Notes: generated from the letters alone by a model not told the origin. Counted from the first letter of the stretch, positions 9,655 to 20,685 are shown. The stretch is 60,000 bases of DNA from Takakia lepidozioides (GCA_030704615.1 CM060731.1:3970001-4030000), one strand, 5' to 3'. Made by a program: numbers and translations.

Positions 9655-10335
9655 TGCGCAAAAATTAGGGGTACCCACAAATACCCCGATTCTGCCTAAG
9701 TGTCAAGGACGAGAACATGACTGAACATTAACAAGAGATAAGACTAGAGGTACAAGGCTAGACAAGAAGTCAAGGTCGGCGTGGCCGAATGCACGATGAA
9801 TAAATAAGAATCAAAACGATCTTTATAACAATGAACAAGAGTACAAGATATTGGAACACGACTTGAATACTGGAATGCTGGAAACTGGACTGGAGTACCA
9901 GATACTGGAAACTGGGCTAGGGTACTGGGAACTGGAAACAAGAGTAGCTTGAACTGGTGTTGGCGAGACTGAAGAGTGTCCAGTCTCGCCTCCTATATAT
10001 ACTGGTTACTAAGAAGCTTCCCTAAGAAGCTTCCCCTGTGGAGGTTGCTTGCTGGAGATGTTTCCAAGATTAAACAAATGTTTCTTGATGGAGAAGCTTC
10101 CTTAAACAAATGAGGTATCTTGATGGAGAAGTTTCCTCCAAATGAAGCTTCATGAGTAGTTTCCCAAGTTAGTCTTGGTAATTTGGTAAACTCCCGGTAA
10201 CTTGGTAAGTAATGGTAAATCATGGTAGATCATGATAAATTACGGTAAGTCATGGTAATTTTTGGTAACATGGTAATTTGGTAATTTCTGGTATTTACTC
10301 CTGGTAAGTTCCTTTGGGCTATGTTCGTGACATCA
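9655..10335 (-). repeat. 3' LTR of the chromovirus
   Basis: On the - strand the LTR starts TGATGTCACGAAC immediately after GAGGAGGGGG and ends TTTTTGCGCA. It contains a TATA-like TATATATA at about 9995-10002, followed by a G/A-rich presumed transcription start. The right part has AT-rich short repeats of a 'ggtaa' type (10180-10310). No second LTR remains in the window to confirm the length of about 680 bp. Confidence 0.65.
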
Positions 10336-10387
10336 CCCCCTCCTCTAGCGCCGAATTCCTCGAATAGCGGTAAAATCTTGGACTTGC

Positions 10388-10900
10388 TTAAAGTTGGAGA
10401 AAATCCAAAATCCGACGAATGGTACTTGCCAAGTATTCGGCTCTTCGTTCTTGACTCAAATGATTTATAGGTCCCTGCAACCATCGATAGTGTCCAACAC
10501 CTTGAACTTGGGACCACGCAGTGATTTGAGCATTCTGATTCTCAAAATTGCCTTCAAACATGATTTCGTTGCCCTCTGGGTCCGAACCCTCAATCTCCAA
10601 CAGAATTATCAGACTTCGAGTAGGCTCCACTTGCCGTCATACGGGGTCCAGACGAGGAAGTACGCGTCGCATTGGTGGCCCATCGTCTCGAGAGCGTCGG
10701 CGTGATGTTGAAGGTCGTAAGAGTCGGAATGGCTGATCTAGTAGCTGGGTAAGCGACAACTCTAATGTATCTGGTTCCTGCGACTCCATACTGCCAATAC
10801 AAGATGCAAGAGTGTTGGAAGTGTAGCTATATATACTGATGTGTGATGCTCCTCCCTCCTTAGCGTGTATCAGGTACATTGAATGCGGAGTCTTCACCTT
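10388..10900 (-). other. Post-chromodomain region of the chromovirus with open frames of unknown function
   Basis: Between the polyprotein stop (10936) and the polypurine tract (about 10346) lie about 590 bp. Two - strand frames are open across most of it: 10897-10637, ending SRRRSRDDGPPMRRVLPRL, and 10630-10388, containing WSQVQGVGHYRWLQGPINHL. They adjoin and may be one ancestral frame. I recognise no domain. It may be a downstream accessory ORF or decayed sequence. Confidence 0.35.
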
Positions 10901-10935
10901 AAAGCTAACTTGGCTGACATCATCGTTGTGACGTC

Positions 10936-12093
10936 TTATTGACGTGTAGCTCGGGGCTTAGTTGGATATCGTTGATGAAACTTTTGGACTTTGTCAGATG
11001 CATTGGCGAGATTGGATGAAGGTTCCCACATTCGTTCGCTGATGTCGTAGCCATTCCAATGTACGAAATACTCAAGACGTTTATACTTGATGCGAGAGTC
11101 TAGGACTTCGTCGACTTCATACTCAATTTCTTGATTGATTTCGATTGGTGAAGGTGGTACGGAAACTCTCCCTGGAATATTCGATGGATGATACAACTCC
11201 AATAATGAAACATGAAAGACTGGATGGATGCGCATACTTCGTAGGAGTTTAAGCCGAAAACTGACCAGATTTATTTGTCGAATAATTTTGAATCGGCCCA
11301 GGCGTTGATAATCCAACTTCCTTGATGGTCGCGAGGTTTGTATGTCCCGTCGAAGAAGCCACACACGATCTCCGACATTGAACTGGGGTTGGAGTTGGCG
11401 ACGTTGATCTGCATACTCGTTGTATTGTTTTTGAGCTTCTGCGAGGTGGAATGTAAGTTCCTTGTGAATCGTAGCAAGATGAGTAGCAAGGTTTTCTGCA
11501 GCAGGGCTTCCAACAGTCTTCATGTGGAAAAGGTTTGCTCGAGGATGATGACCATATTTGGAGAAAAATGGAGTTTGCTGGGTCGAAGAATGTATAGTGT
11601 TATTGTAGGCAAACTCAGCCAATCACAGAAGGTCCGTCCAATTATACTGCTCCAAAATCTGGTTTACATGTTCGGTTTGACCATCAGTCTGTGGATGATT
11701 AGTTGTAGAAATGTTGATCTTAGTATCCAATATGTGAAATAATCCCCTCCAGAAATTTGATATGAACTGTGGTCCTCGATCAGATACGATGTCCTTCGGG
11801 AGTCCATGAATGCGATAGATATTATTGAGGAAAAGTCTTGCAGTTTCCTCGCCGGTAACTGTCTTATTACATGGAATGAAATGTGTCATTTTCGTAAAAC
11901 GATCTACAATAACAAGGATTGAATCAGTGGTCTTGGAGATTGGAAGGTCCGTAATAAAGTCCATAGACACGGACGACCATGGACCCTTGGGAATGGGTAA
12001 TGGTTGAAGAAGGCCGTAAGGTCGATGTCGTGGTCTCTTCGCTCTAGCACACGTGTCGCAAGATTTTATAAATTCTTTCACGAGTTTCCACAT
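10936..12093 (-). pseudogene. Chromovirus integrase with C-terminal chromodomain
   Basis: The frame 12093-11623 holds the zinc-binding tail (FIKSCDTCARAKRPRHRP) and the DDE core (VSMDFITDLP, DIVSDRGPQF, HPQTDGQTEHVNQ). A TGA at about 11623 (Trp expected) interrupts it. The next frame continues LAEFAYNNTIHSSTQQTPFF, then GDRVWLLRRDI, and ends in a chromodomain (EYEVDEVLDSRIKYKRLEYF, VHWNGYDISERMWEP). The chromodomain places it among chromoviruses, which direct insertion to heterochromatin through this domain (family knowledge). Confidence 0.9.
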
Positions 12094-14392
12094 CTATGGC
12101 CACCAATAGTCCCTGGATATCAATTCTATTATTTTGTTGAAGCCGAAATGTCCTGCAGCCGGAAGATCATGACATGTTTGAATAATTCGAAGTCGTGTAG
12201 GTTCTAGAGGTACATAAAGAAATCCCTTGAAATAAAGTAAGTCATCTTTGAACTCGAAGTCGTTTGCAACATGTGGGTTGTCTCGAGGTCGATTTAGTTG
12301 ACTTTGTAGTGTCATAGCGAATTGATCGCTCTTCAGTGCTTCCTGAATCTCCTTTATGATCTTGGCATCGTCATAGGTGGACATAGATAGCATATTCAAT
12401 TGGAGATTTGCTGGTTTCAAGATGATGGATTTCTGTTGGTCAAAAGCTGCATCCCCTTCCTTTGGCGCAAGATACGATCGTCGAGAAAGAGCATCTGGTT
12501 TTCCTTGAAGATGTCCAGGACGGTAGGTAATAACAAAATCAAACCTTGCTAGTGACATACGCCATCTCGCTTGACGGCGATTCAAAACACGAGCACTCAT
12601 AAAATATTCGAGGTTTTTGTGATCGGTATAGACAGTGACCTGATGTTTAGCTCCCTCCAATAGATGACGCTACTTCTCAAAAACATCGATAATCGCTAGA
12701 AGTTCTTTGTCATGGATTTCATAATTGATCTCCGCAGCGGAAAATTTGCGAGAACGAAAACCAACAGGGTGGAGTCGGCCATCTGTACCGTATTGTGAGA
12801 GTACCGCGCCAAGTGCAAAGTCCGATGCATCTACTTCTAAGAAGAATGGTTTAGATGGGTATATATGTACAAGTATTGGAGCCGTTGTAAATGCCTGCTT
12901 CAGCTTTTCAAATGTCTGGTCAGCCTTATCGTCCCATACAAATTTGTCCTTCCCTGTGAGTCGTGTCAATGGTGCAGCAATTTTGGAGTAGTCATTGATG
13001 AAGATTCTATAGAAATTTGCAAAACCCAGAAAACATTGTATATGTCGGACCGAAGTTGGTTTAATCCACTCGATGATGGTTTGTATTTTCTTCTGATCCA
13101 TAAAGACGCCTTTGTCGGAAATAATGTAGCCCAGAAATTCGACCTCAGATTGATGGAAAAGACATTTCTCCAACTTGACATATAGTCATCTTTATCTTAA
13201 TTTATCAAGGACAAGACGTACATGGCGGCCATGTTCTTCTTCGTTCTGTGAAAATATCAAAATGTCGTCCAAATAGATGACTACAAAGTCATCTAAAAAT
13301 TCTCGAAATATGTCATTTATCATATGTTGGAAAATTGCTGGAGTATTTGTAAGACCGAAAGAAATAACACTGTATTCAAAATGTCCATATCTTGTTCGAA
13401 AAGCTATTTTCCATTCGTCTCATTCTTTTATCCGTACAAGGTTATAAGCTCATCTCAAGTCGATTTTGGTGAAAATCTTTGCTCGTCCCAGCTGGTCGAG
13501 AAGCCCAGAAATCAGCGGCATAACGATTCTTGATTGTGACTTTGTTGAGACCGCGATAGTCGACACACATGCGTAATGATCCGTCCTTCTTTTTCACAAA
13601 CAAGATAGGCGCCCCCGTGGGTGATTTGGAATGTCGGGTGAAGTGCTTTGACAAATTTTCATCAATGTATTCGTGTAATGCGGCCAACTCCGTCTGGGAT
13701 AAGTTATAGATTGGGCCAAAGGGTGGTTGGGCTCCTTCTTGTAACTCAATTGCACAGTTATAAGGTCGATGTTCTGGCAATATGTCTGCATTTTTCTTCT
13801 CGAAGACATCTTTAAAATCTTGATATTGAGCGGATAATGTTGAAGTACCTTTGTCTGTTGTGGTCTTGATCGGAGTTGCATAAAGTGCAAATGCCGCCTC
13901 CTTTTTGGTAGCTCTCATGAAGGCTGTAGCTCCAAGAAACAGGGGTTGAATACCTTTGGTACTTTTGCATTTTTGTCTTGCCGAAATTTTTAGTGATTGC
14001 CAGTCGATGTCAGGATTATGAAGTACAAACCAAGGAAGTCTAAGGATCACAAGATTCGTTGGAGACTGGATGACATTGAAAACAATATGTGATGCTTGAT
14101 TTTTAAGCTTAACTTCAAGGGGTCGAGTTTCATGGTCAACATTTTCTGATGCTAACGGTCGTCCATCGATAACTTCAACAGGGGCCGAAAATTTCTTTCT
14201 TACGAGCGTTAAATTGTGTTGCTTCGCAAAGTCTTTGTAAAAAAACGCTGAAGCGCCCGAGTCCAAAAGTGCTTCTACGGAGATATCTCGATTTTGCATC
14301 CTGATCTTTACTGGAACTGTGAAACAAGATAAAGGGTCTGGAGGTAGAAAAAGACATTTTTTTGGTGAGGAATTTGGGGTGTCCAGCCGCAT
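12094..14392 (-). pseudogene. Chromovirus protease, reverse transcriptase and RNase H
   Basis: The aspartic protease is seen as [16 protein letters not shown]. The RT follows with [20 protein letters not shown], a frame break near 13440, and then [14 protein letters not shown] (about 13270-13310), which keeps the YLDD catalytic motif. The thumb ([17 protein letters not shown]) and RNase H ([48 protein letters not shown]) follow. Stops near 13182 and 12670 and the break near 13440 inactivate it. All catalytic motifs are readable, so the decay is modest. Confidence 0.9.
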
Positions 14393-14397
14393 GGTCC

Positions 14398-14792
14398 CTA
14401 CTGTGACTGGACATCTTCGTTTTCCGACCTCCTCGTATCGAACACTTGAGTGGTGCCCCGAGCTTTGAATGTTCTCTTGTTGGGGCAGTTTAATGCCATG
14501 TGATCATTTTCTCCACAATAAAGGCATAATCCATTCAAGCGCCGTCTTTGTTTTTTATGTTGCGTCAATGGCTTGAATCGGACAGCATCAATCTGCATAG
14601 GATCATTACCGGATGTCTGATGGATCGTTGTATTTGGTGCCATAGTAGCAGCGACATGGTGTGTCGTCGACCATCCAGATCGCTTCTCTTGACGTCTTTC
14701 GAACAAACGATTATCGCATGCAATGACTTGGGTGAGGAATTCGCTCAGTGTACTCACGTTTGGCATTATTAGCAACAAATCTTTAACATCAT
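14398..14792 (-). pseudogene. Chromovirus Gag C-terminus with zinc knuckle
   Basis: The - strand frame contains [17 protein letters not shown], a CCHC zinc knuckle, preceded by a region of capsid-like character (LLIMPNVSTLSEFLTQVIA). The frame runs on beyond 14792 only into LTR sequence of another element, which shows that gag was cut there. Confidence 0.85.
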
Positions 14793-15272
14793 TGTCGTGC
14801 GCATACATATCGCTACACAACTACATTGCTGTCCAAAACCACACAACACATGTGCACGTCACACACTAGTATATCACTAGTCCACCACTAGGCTACAACT
14901 AGTCAGTCACTAGGCTGCCACTATGGCAGTCACTAGTCCACACAATGATAAAGAAGAAGAATACAAGCACAAGCTCATGCGAGCTCATAAAGCTGAAGCA
15001 TAAACTCATGCATATATAACCTCATCACTCAAATACAAGTCAAGCCAAGTGCACCCCACGCCATGGGGAATCCACACTACAGCGCCATAGCTAGGCGCGG
15101 TGAGGCTCAACTCGAGAAAGATGAGCCTCCCGCGCTTGCCGTGAAGATAACCACTCCAGGGTCTAAATCTGCCTTGACCCCTGGATTGACACTTGGGCCA
15201 ATCCCAAATGTCAATATGTAAAAGCTAGCTATTTCCTAGCTAGTTTCACACTAGTGGTAAAATAACTTGACA
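14793..15272 (-). repeat. LTR-like unit (about 480 bp) of the PHD-gypsy family
   Basis: On the - strand it starts TGTCAAGTTATT and ends GCGCACGACA, the TG...CA form of an LTR. It holds a TATA-like 'ttatatatgcatgag' motif near 15005-15025. Its last roughly 150 bp match the shorter repeat at 15275-15463 and the end of copy 1. It sits between that shorter repeat and the broken gag of the chromovirus. Confidence 0.6.
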
Positions 15273-15274
15273 GC

Positions 15275-15463
15275 TGTCGTGCGCATACATATCGCTACAC
15301 AACTACATCGCTGTCCAAAACCACACAACACATGTGCACGCCACACACTAGTATATTACTAGTCTACCACTAGTCCAGCCACTAGTCCAACCACTAGGCT
15401 ACAACTAGTCAGTCACTAGGCTGCCACTATGCTGCCCACTATGGCAGTCACTAGTCCACACAA
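15275..15463 (-). repeat. Second LTR-end copy, tandem with 14793-15272
   Basis: On the - strand it starts TGTGTGGACTAGTGACTGCC, directly after a G-rich tract (ACTAGGGGGGCG), and ends GCGCACGACA. Two bases (GC) separate it from the start of the next LTR unit. It contains several imperfect repeats of a 'ccactag' type. It looks like a 3' LTR missing its 5' part, or a partly duplicated LTR end. Confidence 0.55.
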
Positions 15464-15722
15464 TCGCCCCCCTAGTTGGTGCTTAGGTCCCTCTAAGTGC
15501 AGGTAGCCACAAGATGTGATAATGACCATAGCCTCACTAAGTCCTCCACCACTATCCCTACTACACTCCAACTCGATAGATCAAGAGGCCGGGTGCAAGA
15601 GTTGCCCCATCGTTAGTCGCCGTCTTACAACCTGTGAACTTGAGCTTGGGATCTCATGTATTGACTCCTATGAGCTTGGCCTCCCATGTCTTGTTAGCTG
15701 CCTCCAGTCATGTCCACTACCA

Positions 15723-17048
15723 CTATCCCAAGCAGTGTGGACACAACCAATCTCCGTCAGGAACCTTCTCAAGAGGTGGTGTCAAGCATCCCATATGCCA
15801 ACCCCTTGAGCATCGATCACACACCAGCATGGTGGCTGCCCCTTTGGCAGACCCACAGAGCATGCACCTCAAACCTGCAGGTACCACTGCCAAGTTTGGG
15901 TCAACTCTGCCATTGACATTGGGAAGGTGACATGGCGCACAATTACGCACATGGTCCTTCCAAGTCATGCCATCCCGACCCTCCAAGATCAGGACCCCTG
16001 AGGGCAACACCTCTCGAACCCTCAGAATAACACACCCTACAGTAACATCCAGAGTCCTAGGAGCAGTCTGCTACAAATAAACATAGTCACCAGGGCTAAA
16101 CCTCCGAACCCCAGGACGATATCTTCTACCACGTATAGTGACATACCTCAACGTATCACGGTGCTGTGCAATGGCAAGGTTCTCAAAAGCCATGGGCATG
16201 ACTTTCTTGAACAACTCTGCACGCTGATCACATGCACGTACCCACACGTCTGGATCGTCGAGGTTAAGGACTTGAGCAGTGTCCCTACAAATGGCTGCAG
16301 GCAAATCTGGCTCTCGGCCAAAGAGAAGGAAATATGGTGAGAAGGAGACAAGTGATGCTTGTTTGCTGAACCTGTAGCCCATGGCTAACCAAAGAACCTG
16401 AAGATCCCAATCTCATAGGTGTCTCTTCTGCAAACCATACTTGCGCAAACCCCTCTTCACCGTCTGAACGGCTCTCTCTGCCAAGCCATCGGCCTCAGAA
16501 TGATCCTGAGAAGTGGTGCGGTGGTCTATCAAGGCTTTATCACACAAAGTCTGAAACTCCCCCAAGAACTCTCTCCCTTGGTCCATGAGTACCTCAGCTG
16601 GAGCACCAAATCGGCTAAGCACACGATCCAAGAATGCATATGCAGCCCCCTCACTAGCCTTGTCAGACAATGGAACCAACTCAATCCACTTGGAGAAGTG
16701 CTCCACCATTACCAACACATATCTGTGGTGGCGCATAGTCAGTGGCAACGGTCCTGCGAAGTCAAGACTCCACCTGTAGCCCAATCCCATGATTGGTAAA
16801 AGATGCAACTGTGGTGTAGGGGCGTTGAAGAAAGCACGCACCCTGTCACACACCATGCACCTAGCCACGAACTGTTGCACCTCTGTATGCATACCACGCC
16901 ACCAATACTGCCCCTGCAGTAAACTGTGAGTGCGTCGCACTCCAAAATGCCCCAACTCCTCATGGGCATGCCGCACTAACCGTGCACGCTGTGTGGGGTG
17001 AGGCACAATCCTCACCCGACCATCCTCCCACACTCGAAGTAGGTGGTG
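15723..17048 (-). pseudogene. Gypsy integrase with complete C-terminal PHD finger, copy 2
   Basis: The frame 17033-16413 holds the H2C2 domain (HEELGHFG ... CMVCDRV) and DDE core (YRWSLDFAGPLPL, EVLMDQGREF, HSEADGLAERAVQTVKRG). After a small frame break it continues at 16382-16071 (YFLLFGREPDLP, GDYVYL) and 16010-15723 (barrel LPSGVLILEGRDG). The PHD finger lies at about 15866-15730 with all eight ligands: C-x2-C-x11-C-x2-C-x4-H-x2-C-x14-C-x2-C, including CDRCSRGWHMGCLTPPLE and GDWLCPHC. The frame stops right after it, so the finger is the natural C-terminus. Confidence 0.88.
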
Positions 17049-17050
17049 GC

Positions 17051-18338
17051 ATATCCAAGCTACTTATGAGGCAAATTAACTATCACTTATCTACCCACCG
17101 GGAAAGTGAAGGCGTTTGTTCAAAGTTAATGTTTTGGAAGGCCAATCTGCTGTGGAAGTCCTTCCTAGGTCCGCTGTTCTTGCCTTGCTTGAGCTTTACC
17201 ATGCTTCTACAAGTATGCTGGTCATTTGGGGGTTACCAAGACAGTCAAACGTTTGCAAGAATAATATCATTGGAAAGGGTTGGTGAAGGATGTTTTAGCC
17301 TTCATTGCTAGATGTGTTCACTGCCATGCTAAGACCATCCTGCCTAGAACCGAGGCTCCATTACCTTTACAGCCCATCCCTGTCACTGAACCTTTTGCTA
17401 GGGTGGGCTTAGATTTAGTTGGACCCCTCAAACCCACGTCCAAGGGCCATGCATACCTTGTTGGAGCCACAGATTACCTGACGAAATGGGTCGAGCTCCG
17501 ACCTTTGGTTGCTAAGGATAGTAGATGAAGTGGTTCAGTTTTTTTTTGACAAGGTGATCCTCCGCCACGGATGTCCCATTGAGATCCTCACGGATCAAGG
17601 TACCGAGTTTTGTAACCAGCTCATGGAAATTGTTTTGTTTAACTTGAATACTCATCATTCGGTGACTGCCCCTTATAACCCCCAATGCAATGGCTTAACT
17701 GAGCGTTTTAACAAGACCATGTGTCAGATTTTAGAGAAGAATGGAACTTTGATTGACGAGTGGACATGGCGGTTCCAATTCTGTTGTTTGCTTATCACAC
17801 TTCTATTCATGCTAGTACTAAGCTTTCACCTTTTGAGTTGTTGTATAGCAGGAAGTATCGTACCCCTTTGCATATTTCGTGGTTGTAGGTATCTGCCACT
17901 GAGCCTGAAAACTGGGAGTAATTTTTGCTCACTATGGATGCTAAGCGCAGGCAGCTTCGTGAGACTGCCAAATCCAATATACAATTTGCGCAGGCATCTC
18001 AGGCTAAGTATTATAACCGTAAGGTTGTGTATTCTGAGTCCTTTAAAATAGGGCAATCTGTTTGTGTCAGATTACAACTAGGGAAGCAGGTCTCTAAGGC
18101 TAAGCGGAGCATAGATGGCCCTTACCTTATCACTGAAATTCTTCCAGAGAGGCAGTATGTGCTTCTTCCCCAACACTCTTCCACTCCTAATCTGGCTAGT
18201 TCCGTTCATGTCTCTATGTTAGTTCCCTGCACTCTAACGTTTGACTTGACATGTTTGAATGTGGAGAATCGACAAGAAATTTATACTCCAACTAGGGCTG
18301 CTCACTCCCGCTTGCAATCTGTTCCAACTGAGCCATAG
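17051..18338 (+). pseudogene. Third Ty3/gypsy integrase fragment, + strand
   Basis: Frames in turn give a degenerate zinc-binding domain (GHLG-like sequence near 17220, then FIARCVHCHAKTILPRTEAP at 17295-17355) and the DDE core (RVGLDLVGPLKP, EILTDQGTEFCN, YNPQCNGLTERFNKTM). The C-terminal part follows (RRQLRETAKSNIQFAQASQA, SFKIGQSVCVRL, GPYLITEIL). Frames change near 17509 and 17770-17920. It differs from both other gypsy families here and lacks a PHD finger and a chromodomain. Confidence 0.85.
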
Positions 18339-19080
18339 TTAGCATTTAGTTGTTGTTTCGTGCTAGCAAGGGCATCAGCTTGTACGAAGCTTGGGATTTT
18401 TTCAAGTTGATCTTTTGTCCTTTGCCCAACTTGCAGGGCAAGGTTTTGTTCATTTGGTTTTTTCATCCCAAGCTTGATCGGATGCCTAGTTTTTGCTTAA
18501 TTTTGTTATAGATCCCTTGTGCACTTTTCCTTGGTAGCTCGCTGGAGCTCGCTTAGTTAGTGGGGCTAGCAAGCCTCACATATGTAAGGACTTGATTCCC
18601 ACCTGCTTGCTTTTGGGCATGGATGAATGATATCGTGGTGATGCTCATTCAGGCTAACGAATGACACCGGATGAGGCTCGCAATTAATCTTAGCTGGATG
18701 TAGGTGGAGTAGCCGTTACGCATTAGACGCTGGTACAGCTGGCTATATTAAGTTGATCTTGTCTTTAGTTAACAGTTAGATTAGGATCAGATTAGAGGAT
18801 GTGGCAGGCTTGTGTGGTCTAGCTGGGATGGTATCTGGCTAACCAATAGAAGGCAGCCGTTTGGCCTAGATAGGATTACTTGCTTAAGTACTATATAAAT
18901 CAAAGCACTCAAGAAAACGGGGTGGTGGATTTTGGTCTCAGATCTTGTATCTATGAAGTGATTGGATGAAAGTGTGTGAGAAAGGTTAATCTTTGTGTTA
19001 GATTCCATCCTGTCGAGCGTGTCACTGTCCTGCCGTGCTACAACCCTCATACTGGTAATACCGGACCAACAGGGGGAATA
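18339..19080 (+). other. 3' region and possible LTR of the third gypsy fragment
   Basis: No coding sequence. The region has a TATA-like 'actatataaatcaaag' at about 18890-18905, followed by pyrimidine-rich DNA, and ends near 'taccggaccaacaggggg', resembling the end of an LTR and a following internal sequence. I could not fix the LTR limits because no second copy is present. Confidence 0.35.
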
Positions 19081-19329
19081 TATCCCTGGCCCCGGAATCT
19101 ATTCACAAAGTTCACTGTTGTAATTATGCCACATCACAATGATAGTCGCATCTAGTCATGGATGTCACTGTCGCAATGTCTTTTATCAATTTATGAGTGC
19201 GACTCTAACTTAATAAGCACTCCAAATCGATGGGGAAATAAATCAGTCAATGAACGACATGGTGATGACTCATAGCATGTCAGTTGGAACCATCCTACCG
19301 ATGCAAAGAAATAATTGAAAACTGGATGT

Positions 19330-19572
19330 ACTGTTTTTTCTTGAAACTTTTCAAAACAAAAACACCCAGGAGCCGCCTTACAAAAATCAGGCCCCTTGAT
19401 GATAGTGAGAGGAGAAAATAACCTTGCCCTAGGCAAGCACGAGGCTCACGGGACATTGCCCAAGGGAAGGGGGAGAAGATTATACCACTCTTGACAAGGT
19501 AGCAGGATTTGAACCCAGCAGCACCCGGGTGGCACTCAGTGCTCTACCCAACTGAGCTACAGACTGGTGGAA
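19330..19572 (-). repeat. tRNA-derived SINE or tRNA pseudogene
   Basis: On the - strand about 19568-19500 reads as a degenerate tRNA. A perfect A box (TAGCTCAGTTGG) is followed 31 bases later by a B-box-like GGTTCAAATCC. The D arm pairs, but the acceptor and anticodon arms do not, so a working tRNA is unlikely. About 170 bp of unrelated body follows, ending near 'caagaaaaaacag', as in a SINE. Confidence 0.55.
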
Positions 19573-20000
19573 AGTGTTGTATTTTAATGTTTTCCAACAT
19601 ACTAACCGTGGTACTATGTAGAACCCCAGCAGCAGCCATTCTTTTAGTGGCGAATAATCGCCAGATTTCGACCTCAAAAAATAAAATCGAATATTCTGTC
19701 GCAAATCCACTGTTTTTTCATGGATGAAATCGCCAAATTTCTCCAAATAAATAATAAATTATGGATGAATCGCCAAATATGGATGATGTATATGGATGAT
19801 GGCACACAGTGGATGAATTACAGTGGATGAACAGAATAAATGGCTATTTCCTGCAAACTCGTGCTATTTTCCAAATTTCTTAAGAAAAACACTGCCCAGC
19901 AGCATTCAGAATTTCATTAAAAACATGCATATCAATCTCTGACTTTCGCCCCAATTTCTGGGATCAAGAGTCCCACGAGGCCCTACCTATTCATCAATAC
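19573..20000. other. AT-rich intergenic DNA
   Basis: No gene or recognised element. Short repeats of 'tggatga' (19750-19830) and AT-rich sequence are all I see. Confidence 0.4.
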
Positions 20001-20094
20001 GGTGCTAGCGGGGTGCCGGAGAAATCCGACCATGGAAATCTTTATCCCATATCGTTTGCGCAGTTCTGCAAGCCATATATATATACCCAAACAG

Positions 20095-20430
20095 ACTACC
20101 CTTCGTCAGGCGGGTGATGTTGCGGCCACCTGTGACCCAAGCGGGGCCGGGAGATTGTGGACAGGCTGCGGCCGGATAGGGCCGCCGGCGGCGTGTCGAG
20201 CGCATGCCCGCTCCAAGCCCGGAGTCGCAGCGGGTGCCCTGCCGGAGGGCGGGGTGGCCGCGTCGTTGGAGCAGAGGACAGCGTGAGGCGGGCAACCGAG
20301 CAGCGAATACCTCTCGCTCCGGGCAGTGGAGGGATTACGAGCCTGAACGTCCTCCGGTCTAGGGAGGAATGTGGAAAGCAAACACTGCCCAGATTGTGGT
20401 TTTGTAAGGGAAGCATGAGAAGGGAGGACT
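20095..20430. other. GC-rich block of unknown nature
   Basis: About 330 bp are far richer in G+C than the flanks and keep open frames on both strands (+ 20002-20286; - 20416-20096 and 20295-20005), as GC-rich DNA often does. A TATA-like 'atatatatata' lies at 20078-20090. None of the frames matches a family I recognise. It could be a first exon with promoter, a CpG-rich element or foreign DNA; the sequence alone does not decide. Confidence 0.35.
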
Positions 20431-20685
20431 TGAAATCTTCCTGGACTATGAAAAATCTCTAATACATAAAGTTGTTTCAGACTGGCATGGAGTGGAAGTT
20501 TGAATTGCCCTGTCTATATATGTACAAACTAGAAGGGCCATGTCTGACATATTCGTGTCTCTGATGACCAGTAGGAAAAATTCCAGCATGGCATCTTTGT
20601 GCCAGTAACTGATTATCAGGGTGTCATTTCTGAGAACCTGAGTTTAGTGGAAGGATGGGACCCATGGATCAAAGGAGGGATTGAG

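Larger units (their letters stand above)
9655..14792 (-). mobile_element. Ty3/gypsy chromovirus, 5'-truncated, - strand
   Basis: A continuous - strand order is seen: Gag zinc knuckle, protease, RT, RNase H, integrase, chromodomain, 3' non-coding region, polypurine tract (about 10334-10346) and 3' LTR (about 9655-10335). The gag N-terminus, primer site and 5' LTR are missing because the element is cut at 14792, where LTR sequence of the PHD-gypsy begins. Several stops and frameshifts interrupt the polyprotein, so it is an old copy. Confidence 0.85.
15275..17050 (-). mobile_element. Ty3/gypsy retrotransposon with PHD-finger integrase, copy 2 (- strand, 5'-truncated)
   Basis: Homologous to 7.96-9.65 kb in inverted orientation. 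It is cut within pol near 17050, where an unrelated gypsy integrase begins on the + strand. It ends with an LTR segment at 15275-15463. Because the two copies share integrase, PHD finger, 3' untranslated region and LTR end, they define one family. Confidence 0.8.

Noticed and set aside
19498-19570. Functional tRNA gene on the - strand
   Set aside because: Promoter boxes are good, but the acceptor stem, anticodon stem and part of the T stem do not pair.
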